From assembly GCF_030816715.1 (NCBI RefSeq), contig NZ_JAUSYH010000001.1, forward strand, positions 6,448,001 to 6,512,000: a stretch of 64,000 nucleotides of DNA, written 5' to 3'. This DNA comes from Streptomyces achromogenes. Its GTDB lineage: Bacteria > Actinomycetota > Actinomycetes > Streptomycetales > Streptomycetaceae. Below the pieces are notes generated by a model. The model was not told the DNA's origin. It saw only the letters and a list, made by a program, of their open reading frames with translations, and did not search any database. Both the position numbers and the translations under genes were made by a program. Positions 1 through 8,734 of this stretch are shown here, piece by piece. Within the stretch, counting starts at the first letter, position 1. The number at the start of each line of letters is the position of its first letter.

Positions 1-205
1 CCTGGACGACCTCCAGGCCCGTGTCGTCGGGCAGGTAGTGATCCAGCAGGACGAGGTCCAGGTGCGGCAGCAGCTCCAGCTGGCGCAGCGCCTCGGCGGC
101 GCTGTGGGCCTCGGCGGCGACGTGGAAGCCCGGGACCTTCCCGACGTAGGCGGCGTTGACCCGGGCCACCCTGGCGTCGTCGTCCACGACCAGTACCTCG
201 ATCAT
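1..205 (-). CDS. Response regulator, DcuR/CitB type, N-terminal part only
   Basis: Reading from the ATG at 205 gives a receiver domain: an acidic pocket DDD at residues 8-10 and a phospho-acceptor Asp55 in LVLLDHYLPD. The gene runs off the left edge, so the output domain (an HTH in this family) is not visible. Its ATG overlaps the stop of the upstream sensor kinase (ATGA), so the two are translationally coupled. By family it would be phosphorylated by that kinase and activate C4-dicarboxylate or citrate transport genes; the ligand cannot be read from sequence. Confidence 0.85.
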   Translation of the reverse strand, partial: MIEVLVVDDDARVARVNAAYVGKVPGFHVAAEAHSAAEALRQLELLPHLDLVLLDHYLPDDTGLEVVQ

Positions 206-1890
206 CGTGACTCCTCCTCGACGGCGCCGAGCACCGGTACGGCCGGTACGGGTTGGGGATCCGGTACGGGTTCGGGATCCGGCTCGGTCAGCGCCTCCGG
301 CAGGACGACGGTGAACTCGGCGCCCCCGCCGGCCGCCTCGCCGACCGTGGCGCTGCCGCCCTGCCGTTCGGCGAGCCTGCGCACCAGTGAGAGCCCGATG
401 CCGCGCTTGCCGTGCGCCGGCGGCTTCTTCGTCGACCAGCCCTCGGTGAAGATCAACTCACGTTGCGCGTCCGGGATGCCGGGCCCGGTGTCCCGCACCC
501 GCAGGACCGCGGTACGGCCTTCCGTCCGCAGCTCTACCTCCACGCGCGCGTGCGGAGTGCCCGCGACGGCGTCGAGCGCGTTGTCCACGAGGTTGCCGAC
601 GACGGTGACCAGCCCGCGCGGATCGATCAGCCGGTCGGGCAGCCGGGTCCGGTCCGAGACCCACAGGGCGACGCCGCGCTCGGCCGCGACGGTCGCCTTG
701 CCGACCAGCAGGGCGGCGAGCAGCGCGTCCCCGATCTTCTCCGTCACCTGCTCCGCGGTGGCCCGGTGGTCGCCGACCACCTCCCCCACGAAGTCGACGG
801 CGTCGTCGAACATCTCCAGTTCGAGCAGCCCGAGCAGGGTGTGCATGCGGTTGGCGTGCTCGTGGTCCTGGGCGCGCAGCGCGTCGATGAGGCCGCGCGT
901 GGAGTCGAGTTCCCGGCCCAGCTGTTCCAGCTCGGTGCGGTCACGCAGGGTTGCCACCGCGCCGCCGTCGTCGGTGGGCATCCGGTTCACGACCAGGACG
1001 CGCTGTCCGCGCACGGCGACCAGGTCCGTGCCGGTCACCCGCCCGGCGAGGACGTCGGCCGTACGTCCCTCGCCGAGCGCCTCGTCGGGCGGGGTGCCCA
1101 CCGCCTCGTCCCCGATGCCGAGGAGACGCTGGGCCTCGTCGTTGAGCAGCCGGACGCGGCCGGCGCGGTCCAGGGCCACGACGCCCTCCCGGATGCCGTG
1201 CAGCATCGCCTCGCGCTCGGAGAGCAGCGCGGAGATGTCCGAGAAGGCCAGGTCGCGGGTCTGCCGGTGGACCCGCCGGGAGATGAGCCAGGCGGCCAGC
1301 GCACCGACGGCGAGGGCGCCTCCGGCGTAGGCGAACAGCCCGGGGATGGCGTGGATGAGCCGGGCGCGCACGCTGTCGTACTCGATGCCGACCGAGACCG
1401 CGCCGATGATCGTGCCGTCGGCGTCGCGCAGGGGGACCTTGCCGCGGGCCGAGCGGCCCAGGGTGCCGCTGTCGATCTCCATGACGTCCTTGCCCGCAAG
1501 CGCCTGGCTCGGGTCCGTCGAGACATGGCCGCCGACCTGCTTGAGGTCGGTGTGCGACCAGCGCGTGCCGTGGAGGTTCATCACCACGACGTACTCGGCG
1601 CCGCTGGCCTTGCGGATCCGTTCGGCCTCCCGTTGCACCGGGCCGTCGACCGACGGCCGCGTGCTCTGCAGGTCCTCGGCGATCTGGGGCACCGCCGCGG
1701 TCGTCTGCGCGATGGCGAGAGCCCGGCGCATCGCCTGGTCGTCCAGCTGATTGCCGAGCGGAGCGAGGAACAGTCCGGTCGCCAGCACCACGACACCCGC
1801 GGCGATCGCCAGCTGCATGAGCAGGACCTGCGAGAACATGCGCCGCGGCATTCCGAGGCGCAGCCGCCGGGCGGGGGGAGTGGGGCTCAT
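202..1890 (-). CDS. Sensor histidine kinase, DcuS/CitA (SpoOB-type) family
   Basis: A 562-residue membrane kinase. Residues about 20-45 form a first membrane segment, followed by a periplasmic-type PAS sensor, a second membrane segment near residue 185 (GLFAYAGGALAVGALAAWLI) and a cytoplasmic PAS. The dimerisation helix carries EHANRMHTLLG with the likely phospho-His. The ATPase domain has NLVDNALDAV (N box), DTGPGIP (G1) and GIGLSLVRR (G2). This layout is that of DcuS/CitA carboxylate sensors. It forms an operon with the overlapping response regulator. The ligand is inferred only from the family. Confidence 0.88.
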   Translation of the reverse strand: MSPTPPARRLRLGMPRRMFSQVLLMQLAIAAGVVVLATGLFLAPLGNQLDDQAMRRALAIAQTTAAVPQIAEDLQSTRPSVDGPVQREAERIRKASGAEYVVVMNLHGTRWSHTDLKQVGGHVSTDPSQALAGKDVMEIDSGTLGRSARGKVPLRDADGTIIGAVSVGIEYDSVRARLIHAIPGLFAYAGGALAVGALAAWLISRRVHRQTRDLAFSDISALLSEREAMLHGIREGVVALDRAGRVRLLNDEAQRLLGIGDEAVGTPPDEALGEGRTADVLAGRVTGTDLVAVRGQRVLVVNRMPTDDGGAVATLRDRTELEQLGRELDSTRGLIDALRAQDHEHANRMHTLLGLLELEMFDDAVDFVGEVVGDHRATAEQVTEKIGDALLAALLVGKATVAAERGVALWVSDRTRLPDRLIDPRGLVTVVGNLVDNALDAVAGTPHARVEVELRTEGRTAVLRVRDTGPGIPDAQRELIFTEGWSTKKPPAHGKRGIGLSLVRRLAERQGGSATVGEAAGGGAEFTVVLPEALTEPDPEPVPDPQPVPAVPVLGAVEEESR

Positions 1891-2081
1891 ACCCCAGACG
1901 GTACGTGGGCCGACCCGTGCAGCCGAAGGGGCGGGTGAGGTCGATCTCTTGACCGGCTCGGGAGGAAACGGTGGCGCTGGGTGCGGGCGGGCGGCCCGTA
2001 CCGTCCCATCCCTTGCCGTTCCGCCCCGTTACGTTCCCGTTTCTTCTCGCCCCGTCCCCCCATTCTGTCCCGTGCGGCAGG

Positions 2082-3023
2082 TCACCGTGCCGGGGCCGCG
2101 CCCACCAGTTCGTGCACAGCCACCACGTCCATCCGCGCGGGCGCGCCGAGGACCGACGTGCCGCAGCTCTCCGGCCTCGGCGGCAGCGAGGCGCCCTGGG
2201 CCACGACGACCAGCCAGTGCCGTCCGTCCGTGTGCGCGACCGTCACCTCCCAGCGGGGTGCGCCACCGGTCGTGCGCACGACGCTCAGCACCTCGGCGGC
2301 GTCCTCGCCGGTCTCCGCGCGCACCGCCAGCTCCGCCGCCTGGCCGGGCCGTTCCCAGGCCGAGCTGCCCCGGCAGCCCTCCGCGACGATCCGGCCTTCC
2401 CGGACGCCGCGCAGGACCTCCTTGACCGTGTGCGCGGCGGCCCGGCCGTACGCGTAGCCGTGCGGCAGGACGAGCAGGGTGGGGGAGAAGCGATGACCGC
2501 CCAGATGAGTGACCTCCCACGCTCCCCGCACCCCCGAGGCGGCGAGTTCCGCGGCCAGCGGACGGCCGAGCAGCGCACAGCAGCGGTCCCGCTTGCCGTT
2601 GGTGCAGACGAGGGCGAGCGGGTCACCCGTGTGGGACGCGCCGCTCAGCACGCTGTCGAACGTGTGGTGGTCGCCGCGGCCGAGCGCGGCGAAGTCGAGG
2701 TCCAGCAACCGGCGCGGGTCGTGGGTCGTGGCGCCGTGCAACCACACCCGTCCGGGGACGGTGTGGGCCGCGTACACCCGCCGCAGGGCCGGTGCGCCGA
2801 GGTCCGCGTGGCGGCCGGGCCGCCGGATGAGCGCGATGCGCACGCCCGTGTCCTGCGCGGCGGCTTCCAGGGCGCGGCCCAGAACGGGGTCCAGGTGGCT
2901 CGAGACCAGTGCTCGGGCACCCCAGGGACCGGGCTGTTCCAGGAGCAGCCAGGTGGTTGCCGTGGCCGCGGTGCCGGCGATGGGCTCGCCGAGGTCCCGC
3001 GAGACGGTTGCACACGTACTCAC
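2082..3023 (-). CDS. Sucrase/ferredoxin-like family protein, probably iron-regulated
   Basis: A 313-residue protein with a GTG start. Residues near CTNGKRDRCCALLG and HLGGHRFSPTLLVLPHGYAYGR match the 'sucrase/ferredoxin-like' family, a thioredoxin-fold group that can bind a [2Fe-2S] cluster through such Cys/His residues. No reaction is established. An almost perfect DmdR/DtxR iron box lies directly upstream (3024-3042), and no Shine-Dalgarno sequence is visible between the box and the GTG, so the mRNA may be leaderless. Expression under iron limitation, as for siderophore functions, is an inference from that box. Confidence 0.75.
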   Translation of the reverse strand: MSTCATVSRDLGEPIAGTAATATTWLLLEQPGPWGARALVSSHLDPVLGRALEAAAQDTGVRIALIRRPGRHADLGAPALRRVYAAHTVPGRVWLHGATTHDPRRLLDLDFAALGRGDHHTFDSVLSGASHTGDPLALVCTNGKRDRCCALLGRPLAAELAASGVRGAWEVTHLGGHRFSPTLLVLPHGYAYGRAAAHTVKEVLRGVREGRIVAEGCRGSSAWERPGQAAELAVRAETGEDAAEVLSVVRTTGGAPRWEVTVAHTDGRHWLVVVAQGASLPPRPESCGTSVLGAPARMDVVAVHELVGAAPAR

Positions 3024-3042
3024 AGAGGTGAGCCTAACCTGA
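3024..3042 (-). promoter_or_regulatory. Iron box (DmdR1/DtxR-family operator)
   Basis: Read on the minus strand the site is TCAGGTTAGGCTCACCTCT, which matches 16 of 19 positions of the classical Streptomyces desA operator TTAGGTTAGGCTCACCTAA. It abuts the GTG of the sucrase/ferredoxin-like gene. TAGGCT within it is positioned to act as a -10 for a leaderless transcript, so repressor binding would block transcription directly. Confidence 0.75.
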
Positions 3043-3305
3043 GTTGCGGCGGGACGACTTCCGGACGGCCCGGACGGCCCGGACGACCTTGACGGTTCGG
3101 ACCTCCGACGCCGGGACGACGCCCGGACACCCGGACGAGGGCGCGCCTGGTCGTGCGGGCACGCGGACGCGCGCAGCGACGGACGGGCCTTCCGGTGCCA
3201 CGGCGCGCGCCGCCTGTTCGTTGCTGCCGGGAGCCGGGAGCCGGGAGCCGGGAGCCGGGAGCCGGGAGCCGGGAGCCGGGAGCCGGAGGACCGGTCAAGC
3301 CCGAC
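3043..3305. other. Intergenic region with GC-rich simple repeats
   Basis: About 260 bases between the citrate synthase stop and the iron box. It holds a GGACGGCCC-type run (about 3060-3095) and a heptamer tandem array (3227-3282). No convincing gene or terminator hairpin was seen. Confidence 0.6.
3227..3282. repeat. Heptanucleotide tandem repeat, (CCGGGAG)x8
   Basis: Eight perfect copies of CCGGGAG, followed by a broken copy (CCGGAGG). It is intergenic, 24 bases past the citrate synthase stop, so copy-number change would not alter a protein. It is a likely site of slippage and strain-to-strain length variation. Confidence 0.95.
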
Positions 3306-4571
3306 CTACTCCGGCAGCGGCAGGGGCTGAGGCGGTTCGGGGCCCACGTAGTGGCCGCTCGGGCGGAACCGCAGGGGCCGTTCGCCGTACTCCTCCAGGG
3401 CATGGGCGATCCAGCCCGCCGTACGGGCCACGGCGAAGACCGTCTCACCGGCCGAGGGCTCCATGCCGCAGGACACGGTGAACGCGGCGAGGGCCAGGTC
3501 CACATTGGCGTGCAGCGGCGCGTGGCGGGCCGTCGTGTCGACGATGTCCCGGGCCGCGTCGAGGGCGGGCGCAGCCTCGGGGATGTCCTCCATGAGTGCG
3601 AACAGGGCACGCGCGCGCGGGTCCTCGCCGGTGTACAGCGGGTGGCCGAGGCCGGGGACGCGACGGCCGGCCCGCAGTTCCTCCGCGATCACGGGTCCGG
3701 CGCTGCCGAGGTCGAGAACCTGCAGCAGCAGGCGGTGCGCGAGCCTGCCGGCCGCGCCGTGCAGCGGTCCTTCGAGCACCCCCAGCCCGGCGGAGACGGC
3801 CGCGTAGGCGTGCGCCCGGGCGGAGGCGGCGACCCGCACCGCGAGCGTCGAGGCGGCCAGGTCGTGGTCGGCCAGCAGACCGAGCGCCGTGTCGAGGACG
3901 TGCAGCCGAGCCTCATCGGCCGGGCGATCGCTGAGCCGTCCCCACAGGCGGCGGGCGAGCGAACCCTCGACGTCGCGGCGGCCGTGCCGCCGCGGGGGCA
4001 GGGCGCCGACGAACGTGGGGATCAGGGTCCGCGCGGTGCCGAGCACGCCCTCCTCGGACAGGTCGAACCGCAGCGGGTCCACGGCCGCCGCCGCCGCCGC
4101 GGCAACCCGCAGACGGTCGGTCGTGCCGGTGTGCTCCGGCAGCGCGTCGACGGCCCGGACCGCGGCCTCGAGGGCCTCCGCGGGCGCCGTGAAGACGGCT
4201 CCCGGGCGCAGCCGCCCAGTCCACAGCCATTCGGCGACCTCCTCGTAGGAGTGCCGGCCGGCCAGCTCGACCGCGTCGACCCCGCGGAAGTAGTAGCGGT
4301 CGCCGTCGATCGACGTGAGGCGGGTGCGTACGGACAACTCCGCCCCGGGCCTGGGGGTTCCCTCGGCCTCGCGCCTGTTGCGCCGGGCGAGAGCCTCCAC
4401 CTCCCCGGCGTCGAAGGTGCTGCCCCGGCCCCCGGGCGTGCGCCGGCTGCCCAGTCGGCCGCGGCTGACGTACGCGTACACCGTCTCGGGCTTCACCCCG
4501 AGCAACTCGGCGGCTTCCTTGGTGCTCAGCCGTCGTCCGAGACTGCCGGGCCCGGGGTCCTCATCGTGCAT
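3306..4571 (-). CDS. Citrate synthase-like protein with N-terminal HTH (MerR/excisionase-like)
   Basis: 421 residues from the ATG at 4571; the open frame extends further upstream, but that part is low-complexity Pro/Arg/Gly. Residues about 14-60 (LSTKEAAELLGVKPETVYAYVSRGRL) are a helix-turn-helix of the excisionase/MerR type. The rest is a citrate synthase fold with the conserved GLGHPLYTGEDPRA (active-site His in GxGH) near residue 310. It would condense oxaloacetate or a related acid with an acyl-CoA; substrate preference (citrate or 2-methylcitrate) cannot be told. Streptomyces carries such HTH-citrate synthases beside a normal one, so this may be a secondary or regulatory enzyme. Confidence 0.82.
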   Translation of the reverse strand: MHDEDPGPGSLGRRLSTKEAAELLGVKPETVYAYVSRGRLGSRRTPGGRGSTFDAGEVEALARRNRREAEGTPRPGAELSVRTRLTSIDGDRYYFRGVDAVELAGRHSYEEVAEWLWTGRLRPGAVFTAPAEALEAAVRAVDALPEHTGTTDRLRVAAAAAAAVDPLRFDLSEEGVLGTARTLIPTFVGALPPRRHGRRDVEGSLARRLWGRLSDRPADEARLHVLDTALGLLADHDLAASTLAVRVAASARAHAYAAVSAGLGVLEGPLHGAAGRLAHRLLLQVLDLGSAGPVIAEELRAGRRVPGLGHPLYTGEDPRARALFALMEDIPEAAPALDAARDIVDTTARHAPLHANVDLALAAFTVSCGMEPSAGETVFAVARTAGWIAHALEEYGERPLRFRPSGHYVGPEPPQPLPLPE

Positions 4572-4791
4572 GGGGTCACCGTATCCACACGGTCGCCTGC
4601 CGGTTCCCGGCGGCTCGGGCACACCCGTTCCCGGGCACCTGCCGATTCCCGGCGGGCTGGACGGCGTTGTTCCCGGATGCGGCGCGTCAGGAGGCGGCAG
4701 AGCGCCTCGCCCGACGTCTGCTCCTCTGCTCCGCGCGTGCTGCCGACGACCGTTCACCCCGCCGGCCTGCACGCGGCTCGTATCCTGGGCG

Positions 4792-4843
4792 CGCGCTCAG
4801 TCCGCGCAGTCAATCCGCGCGGTCAGTCCACGCAGTCAGTCCG
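4792..4843. repeat. 13-bp imperfect tandem repeat, four copies
   Basis: Four adjacent 13-base units resembling CGCAGTCAGTCCG (4792, 4805, 4818, 4831), with one to three changes between copies; a fifth degraded unit runs to 4856. They sit in the probable leader of the CobW-type gene, just after a -10-like TATCCT (4780-4785). Either a binding array or slippage products. Confidence 0.8.
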
Positions 4844-4900
4844 CGCAGGTGCGCCGCAGCCGTGAGCCGGTGCACGCACAGGTGTCAGAAAGGTCGCACG

Positions 4901-5995
4901 GTGGCACACAGTCCCGGTCCGCAGCAGATCCCGGTCGTCGTCCTCGCCGGATTCCTGGGCTCCGGGAAGACGACACTGCTCAACCACCTCCTGCACCGCA
5001 GCGGAGGCAGTCGGATCGGTGCGATCGTCAACGACTTCGGCGCCATCGAGATCGACGCCATGGCGGTGGCCGGCGCGCTCGGCGACTCCACCGTCTCGCT
5101 CGGCAACGGCTGTCTGTGCTGCGCCGTCGACGCCGGCGAACTGGACGTCTACCTCGAGCGGCTGGCCAGGCCCGGCACCGGGATCGACGTCGTCGTGATC
5201 GAGGCCAGCGGCCTCGCCGAACCGCAGGAACTCGTCCGGATGGTGCTCGCCAGCGATCACCAGGGGATCGTCTACGGAGGGCTCGTCGAGGTCGTCGACG
5301 CGGCCGAGTTCGACGACACCCGGGCGAGGCACCCCGAGATCGACCGGCATCTCGCCCTCGCCGATCTCGTCGTCGTGAACAAGCTCGACCGCGCACCGGA
5401 CCCCGAGCGTGTCCTCGGGCTCGTCCGCACCCTCACCGATCGGGCAGCCGTCGTCCCGGCCACCCATGGCCGTGTGGACCCGGAGCTCCTCTTCGACTGC
5501 CGGCCGAGCGAGGAGCGCATCGGGCAGCTGTCCTTCGACGACCTGCACCGGTACCCCGACGCGCAGGACGCCGAGCCGCACGACCCCGGCGCGGATGCGC
5601 ACGGCGGGCACCTGCACGCCGGCTACGACAGCGTGTCCTTCGCCTCGGAAGTCCCCCTCGACCCGCGCCTGCTGATGCGGTTCCTCGACAGCAGGCCGGA
5701 GGGGCTCTACCGGATCAAGGGGTACGTCGACTTCGGTCCCCACGACCCGGTCAACCGGTACGCCGTGCACGCGGTCGGGCCCTTCCTGCGCTTCTACCCG
5801 GAGCCCTGGCCGGCGGACGGCGCCCGCCTCACCCAGCTCGTGCTGATCGGCGCCGGCATCGACGCCGCAGTCCTCGGCAAGGAACTCGAGGGCTGTCGCA
5901 GCGACGCCCCGCACGCCGACGAACACGGCATGTGGGGCGTCCTGCGCTTCGTCCAGGACCCCGAGGAAGACCTCCCCGAGGCGGCCGGGCCCTAG
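4901..5995 (+). CDS. CobW/G3E-family GTPase, putative metallochaperone
   Basis: 364 residues from GTG 4901, chosen because an AAAGG lies just upstream and the P-loop starts soon after. Walker A is GFLGSGKTTLLNH (about residues 17-29). The metal-binding GCLCCAV motif, the Walker-B-like VVVIEASGLAEP and the NKLD specificity motif follow, with a C-terminal CobW_C domain and a His/Asp/Gly-rich linker (HDPGADAHGGHLHAGYD). The family transfers Zn, Co or other metals to client enzymes using GTP. No Zur box was recognised. It converges with parC, the stop codons overlapping by 3 bases. Confidence 0.85.
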   Translation: MAHSPGPQQIPVVVLAGFLGSGKTTLLNHLLHRSGGSRIGAIVNDFGAIEIDAMAVAGALGDSTVSLGNGCLCCAVDAGELDVYLERLARPGTGIDVVVIEASGLAEPQELVRMVLASDHQGIVYGGLVEVVDAAEFDDTRARHPEIDRHLALADLVVVNKLDRAPDPERVLGLVRTLTDRAAVVPATHGRVDPELLFDCRPSEERIGQLSFDDLHRYPDAQDAEPHDPGADAHGGHLHAGYDSVSFASEVPLDPRLLMRFLDSRPEGLYRIKGYVDFGPHDPVNRYAVHAVGPFLRFYPEPWPADGARLTQLVLIGAGIDAAVLGKELEGCRSDAPHADEHGMWGVLRFVQDPEEDLPEAAGP

Positions 5996-8463
5996 ATCGG
6001 CCCCGCCACCACGCTCACCGTCTTCGCCAGCGAGACGCCCGAGCCGTCACGGCGCGGGTCGATCTCCGGCAGCTCGGCCGGCAGACCGTTCTTCTGGGCG
6101 GCCTTGGCCGGGACGGGGCCCGCCCAGGCCAGCGACAGGCAGTCCTCGCCCTTCAGGAACCGCTGGCAGCGCACACCGCCGGTGGCGCGGCCCTTGCGCG
6201 GATACTGGTCGAAGGGGGTCAGCTTGGCGGTCGTCTGGACGGAGTCGTCCAGCGTCCCCCGGGAGCCGGCGATGGTGAACACCACGGCGTCCGCCGCCGG
6301 GTCCACGGCCGTGAACGAGATCACCTTGGCGCCCTCGGTGAGCTTGACGCCCGCCATACCGCCCGCCGCACGGCCCTGCGGACGCACCTGGGAGGCCTGG
6401 TAGCGCAGCAGCTGGGCGTCGTCCGTGATGAAGACCAGATCCTCGTCGCCGGTGCGCAGTTCGACGGCGCCGACGATCCGGTCCCCGTCCCTGAGGGAGA
6501 TGACCTCCAGCTCGTCCTTGTTCGTCGGGTAGTCGGGCACGACCCGCTTGACGACGCCCTGTTCCGTGCCGATGGCCAGCCCGGGGGACGACTCGTCGAG
6601 CGTGGTCAGGCAGACCACCGTCTCGTCACCCTCCAGGGACACGAACTCCGCCAGTGGGGCCCCGCCGGACAGGTTCGGCACCAACGCCGTGTCCGGAAGC
6701 TGCGGCAGGTCGACGACGTTGATCCGCAGCAGACGGCCCGAGGACGTCACCGCGCCGATCTCCCCGCGCGCGGTGGCCGGCACCGCCGAGACGATCACGT
6801 CGTGCTTGGTGCGCTTGCCGTCCTCGTCCCCGTCCTCGGCGTTCGCCGTGAAGGGGTCGCCGTTCGCCGTGCGCGCCAGCAGCGCCGTGGAGGACAGCAG
6901 GACGCGGCACGGGTCGTCCGCCACCTGGAGGGGCACGGCGGCGGCCGTGGCGCCCGACGACTCCAGCAGGACCGTACGCCGCTCGGTGCCGAACTTCTTG
7001 GCCACCGTGGCGAGTTCCGCGGAGACCAGCTTGCGCAGCTCCGCGTCCGAGTCCAGGATCCGGGTCAGCTCGGCGATCTCCCCGGTGAGCCTCTCCTTCT
7101 CCGCCTCCAGTTCGATGCGGTCGAACTTGGTGAGGCGGCGCAGCGGGGTGTCCAGGATGTACTGGGTCTGGATCTCCGACAGCCCGAAGCGCTCCATCAG
7201 GCGCTCCTTCGCCTGCGCGCTGTTCTCGCTGGAGCGGATCAGCCGGATGACCTCGTCGATGTCGACCAGGGCCGTCAGCAGGCCCTCCACCAGGTGCAGC
7301 CGGTCACGGCGCTTGGTGCGGCGGAACTCGCTGCGGCGGCGCACCACGTTGAACCGGTGGTCGAGGTAGACCTCCAGCAGCTCCTTCAGGCCCAGCGTGA
7401 GCGGCTGGCCGTCCACCAGCGCCACGTTGTTGATGCCGAAGGACTCCTCCATCGGCGTCAGCTTGTAGAGCTGCTCCAGCACCGCCTCCGGCACGAAGCC
7501 GTTCTTGATCTCGATGACCAGGCGCAGACCGTGCGCCCGGTCGGTGAGGTCCTTGACGTCGGCGATGCCCTGGATCTTCTTGGACCCGACCAGGTCCTTG
7601 ATCTTGGCGATGACCTTCTCGGGGCCGACCGTGAAGGGCAGTTCGGTGACGACCAGGCCCTTGCGGCGGGCCGTGACCGTCTCCACCGCGACCGTGGCGC
7701 GGATCTTGAACGTGCCGCGGCCGCTCTCGTAGGCGTCCCGGATTCCGGAGAGGCCGACGATCCGGCCGCCGGTCGGCAGATCGGGGCCGGGGACGAACTT
7801 CATCAGGGCGTCCAGATCGGCGCCCGGATAGCGGATCAGATGGCGGGCGGCCGCGACGACCTCGCCCAGGTTGTGCGGCGGCATGTTCGTGGCCATGCCG
7901 ACCGCGATCCCGGACGCGCCGTTGACCAGCAGGTTCGGGAAGGCGGCGGGCAGCGCGACGGGCTCCTGCTCCTGCCCGTCGTAGTTCGGCGCGAAGTCGA
8001 CGGTGTCCTCGTCGATCGACTCCGTCATCAGGCTCGTCGCCGCTGCCTGGCGGCACTCCGTGTACCGCATGGCGGCCGGCGGGTCGTCGTTGCCCAGGGA
8101 GCCGAAGTTGCCGTGGCCGTCGATGAGCGGCACGCGCATGGAGAAGGGCTGGGCCATGCGCACCAGGGCGTCGTAGATCGAGGAGTCGCCGTGCGGGTGC
8201 AGCTTGCCCATGACCTCGCCGACGACACGGGCGCACTTCACATAGCCGCGCTCCGGGCGCAGGCCCATCTCGTTCATCTGGTAGACGATGCGGCGGTGCA
8301 CCGGCTTCAGGCCGTCACGGGCGTCCGGCAGGGCGCGGGAGTAGATGACCGAGTACGCGTACTCGAGGAAGGAGCCCTGCATCTCGTCGACGACGTCGAT
8401 GTCGAGGATCCGCTCCTCGTACGAGTCGTCGGGCGGCGGGGTCTTCGTGCTGCGGCGGGCCAT
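5992..8463 (-). CDS. parC: DNA topoisomerase IV subunit A
   Basis: 823 residues. The N terminus has the GyrA/ParC winged-helix signature (SYEERILDIDVVDEMQGSFLEYAYSVI) and the catalytic Tyr134 in AAMRYTECR, which forms the covalent DNA link. The quinolone-determining stretch PHGDSSIYDAL keeps Ser94 and Asp98, equivalent to E. coli GyrA Ser83 and Asp87. The C terminus is a beta-pinwheel. Streptomyces has gyrA elsewhere beside gyrB; this isolated copy next to the M16 peptidase genes matches the position of parC in S. coelicolor, from memory. It works with ParE (not in the window) to decatenate chromosomes. Confidence 0.93.
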   Translation of the reverse strand: MARRSTKTPPPDDSYEERILDIDVVDEMQGSFLEYAYSVIYSRALPDARDGLKPVHRRIVYQMNEMGLRPERGYVKCARVVGEVMGKLHPHGDSSIYDALVRMAQPFSMRVPLIDGHGNFGSLGNDDPPAAMRYTECRQAAATSLMTESIDEDTVDFAPNYDGQEQEPVALPAAFPNLLVNGASGIAVGMATNMPPHNLGEVVAAARHLIRYPGADLDALMKFVPGPDLPTGGRIVGLSGIRDAYESGRGTFKIRATVAVETVTARRKGLVVTELPFTVGPEKVIAKIKDLVGSKKIQGIADVKDLTDRAHGLRLVIEIKNGFVPEAVLEQLYKLTPMEESFGINNVALVDGQPLTLGLKELLEVYLDHRFNVVRRRSEFRRTKRRDRLHLVEGLLTALVDIDEVIRLIRSSENSAQAKERLMERFGLSEIQTQYILDTPLRRLTKFDRIELEAEKERLTGEIAELTRILDSDAELRKLVSAELATVAKKFGTERRTVLLESSGATAAAVPLQVADDPCRVLLSSTALLARTANGDPFTANAEDGDEDGKRTKHDVIVSAVPATARGEIGAVTSSGRLLRINVVDLPQLPDTALVPNLSGGAPLAEFVSLEGDETVVCLTTLDESSPGLAIGTEQGVVKRVVPDYPTNKDELEVISLRDGDRIVGAVELRTGDEDLVFITDDAQLLRYQASQVRPQGRAAGGMAGVKLTEGAKVISFTAVDPAADAVVFTIAGSRGTLDDSVQTTAKLTPFDQYPRKGRATGGVRCQRFLKGEDCLSLAWAGPVPAKAAQKNGLPAELPEIDPRRDGSGVSLAKTVSVVAGPI

Positions 8464-8734
8464 CGCTGCCGGCTCCTTGCTGGGGCGTGTGACGGGATCT
8501 GACGCGGACCATTGTGGACCGTGGCACTGACAGGGCGGCGAGGACCCGGCGTCGGCCCTTCGGCCCCGCCCGCGTCAGTCGCCTCGTCCACGGCTGCCCG
8601 CAGGCTACGCGATCTCGCTCTCGGCGTATGTCGTCCGGGAACTTCGCCTCCTGTCCGCACGCTTGCATACAGTGACAGGACCGGCAGGAAAACCGCGGTT
8701 TCGACGACCGCGTCCGCGATCGGAAGGGACGTAC
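8464..8734. promoter_or_regulatory. Divergent promoter region of parC and the M16 peptidase operon
   Basis: About 270 bases. For the rightward genes, TTCGCC (8647-8652) and CATACA (8670-8675) are spaced 17 bases and could be -35/-10 elements. The minus-strand CACAAT near 8510 is a weak -10 candidate for parC. No other structure was noticed. Confidence 0.35.

Noticed and set aside
4572..4772. Extension of the citrate synthase start to 4772
   Set aside because: The extra 67 residues are low-complexity, and the HTH begins just after the ATG at 4571.
3153..4865. A 570-codon plus-strand frame including the heptamer array
   Set aside because: It is antisense to the citrate synthase gene and its first part is translated simple repeat.
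4315..8502. A 1395-codon open frame antisense to parC
   Set aside because: High GC makes the complementary frame of real genes stop-free. Its translation is low-complexity Arg/Gly/Pro without a domain, while the opposite strand is clearly ParC.
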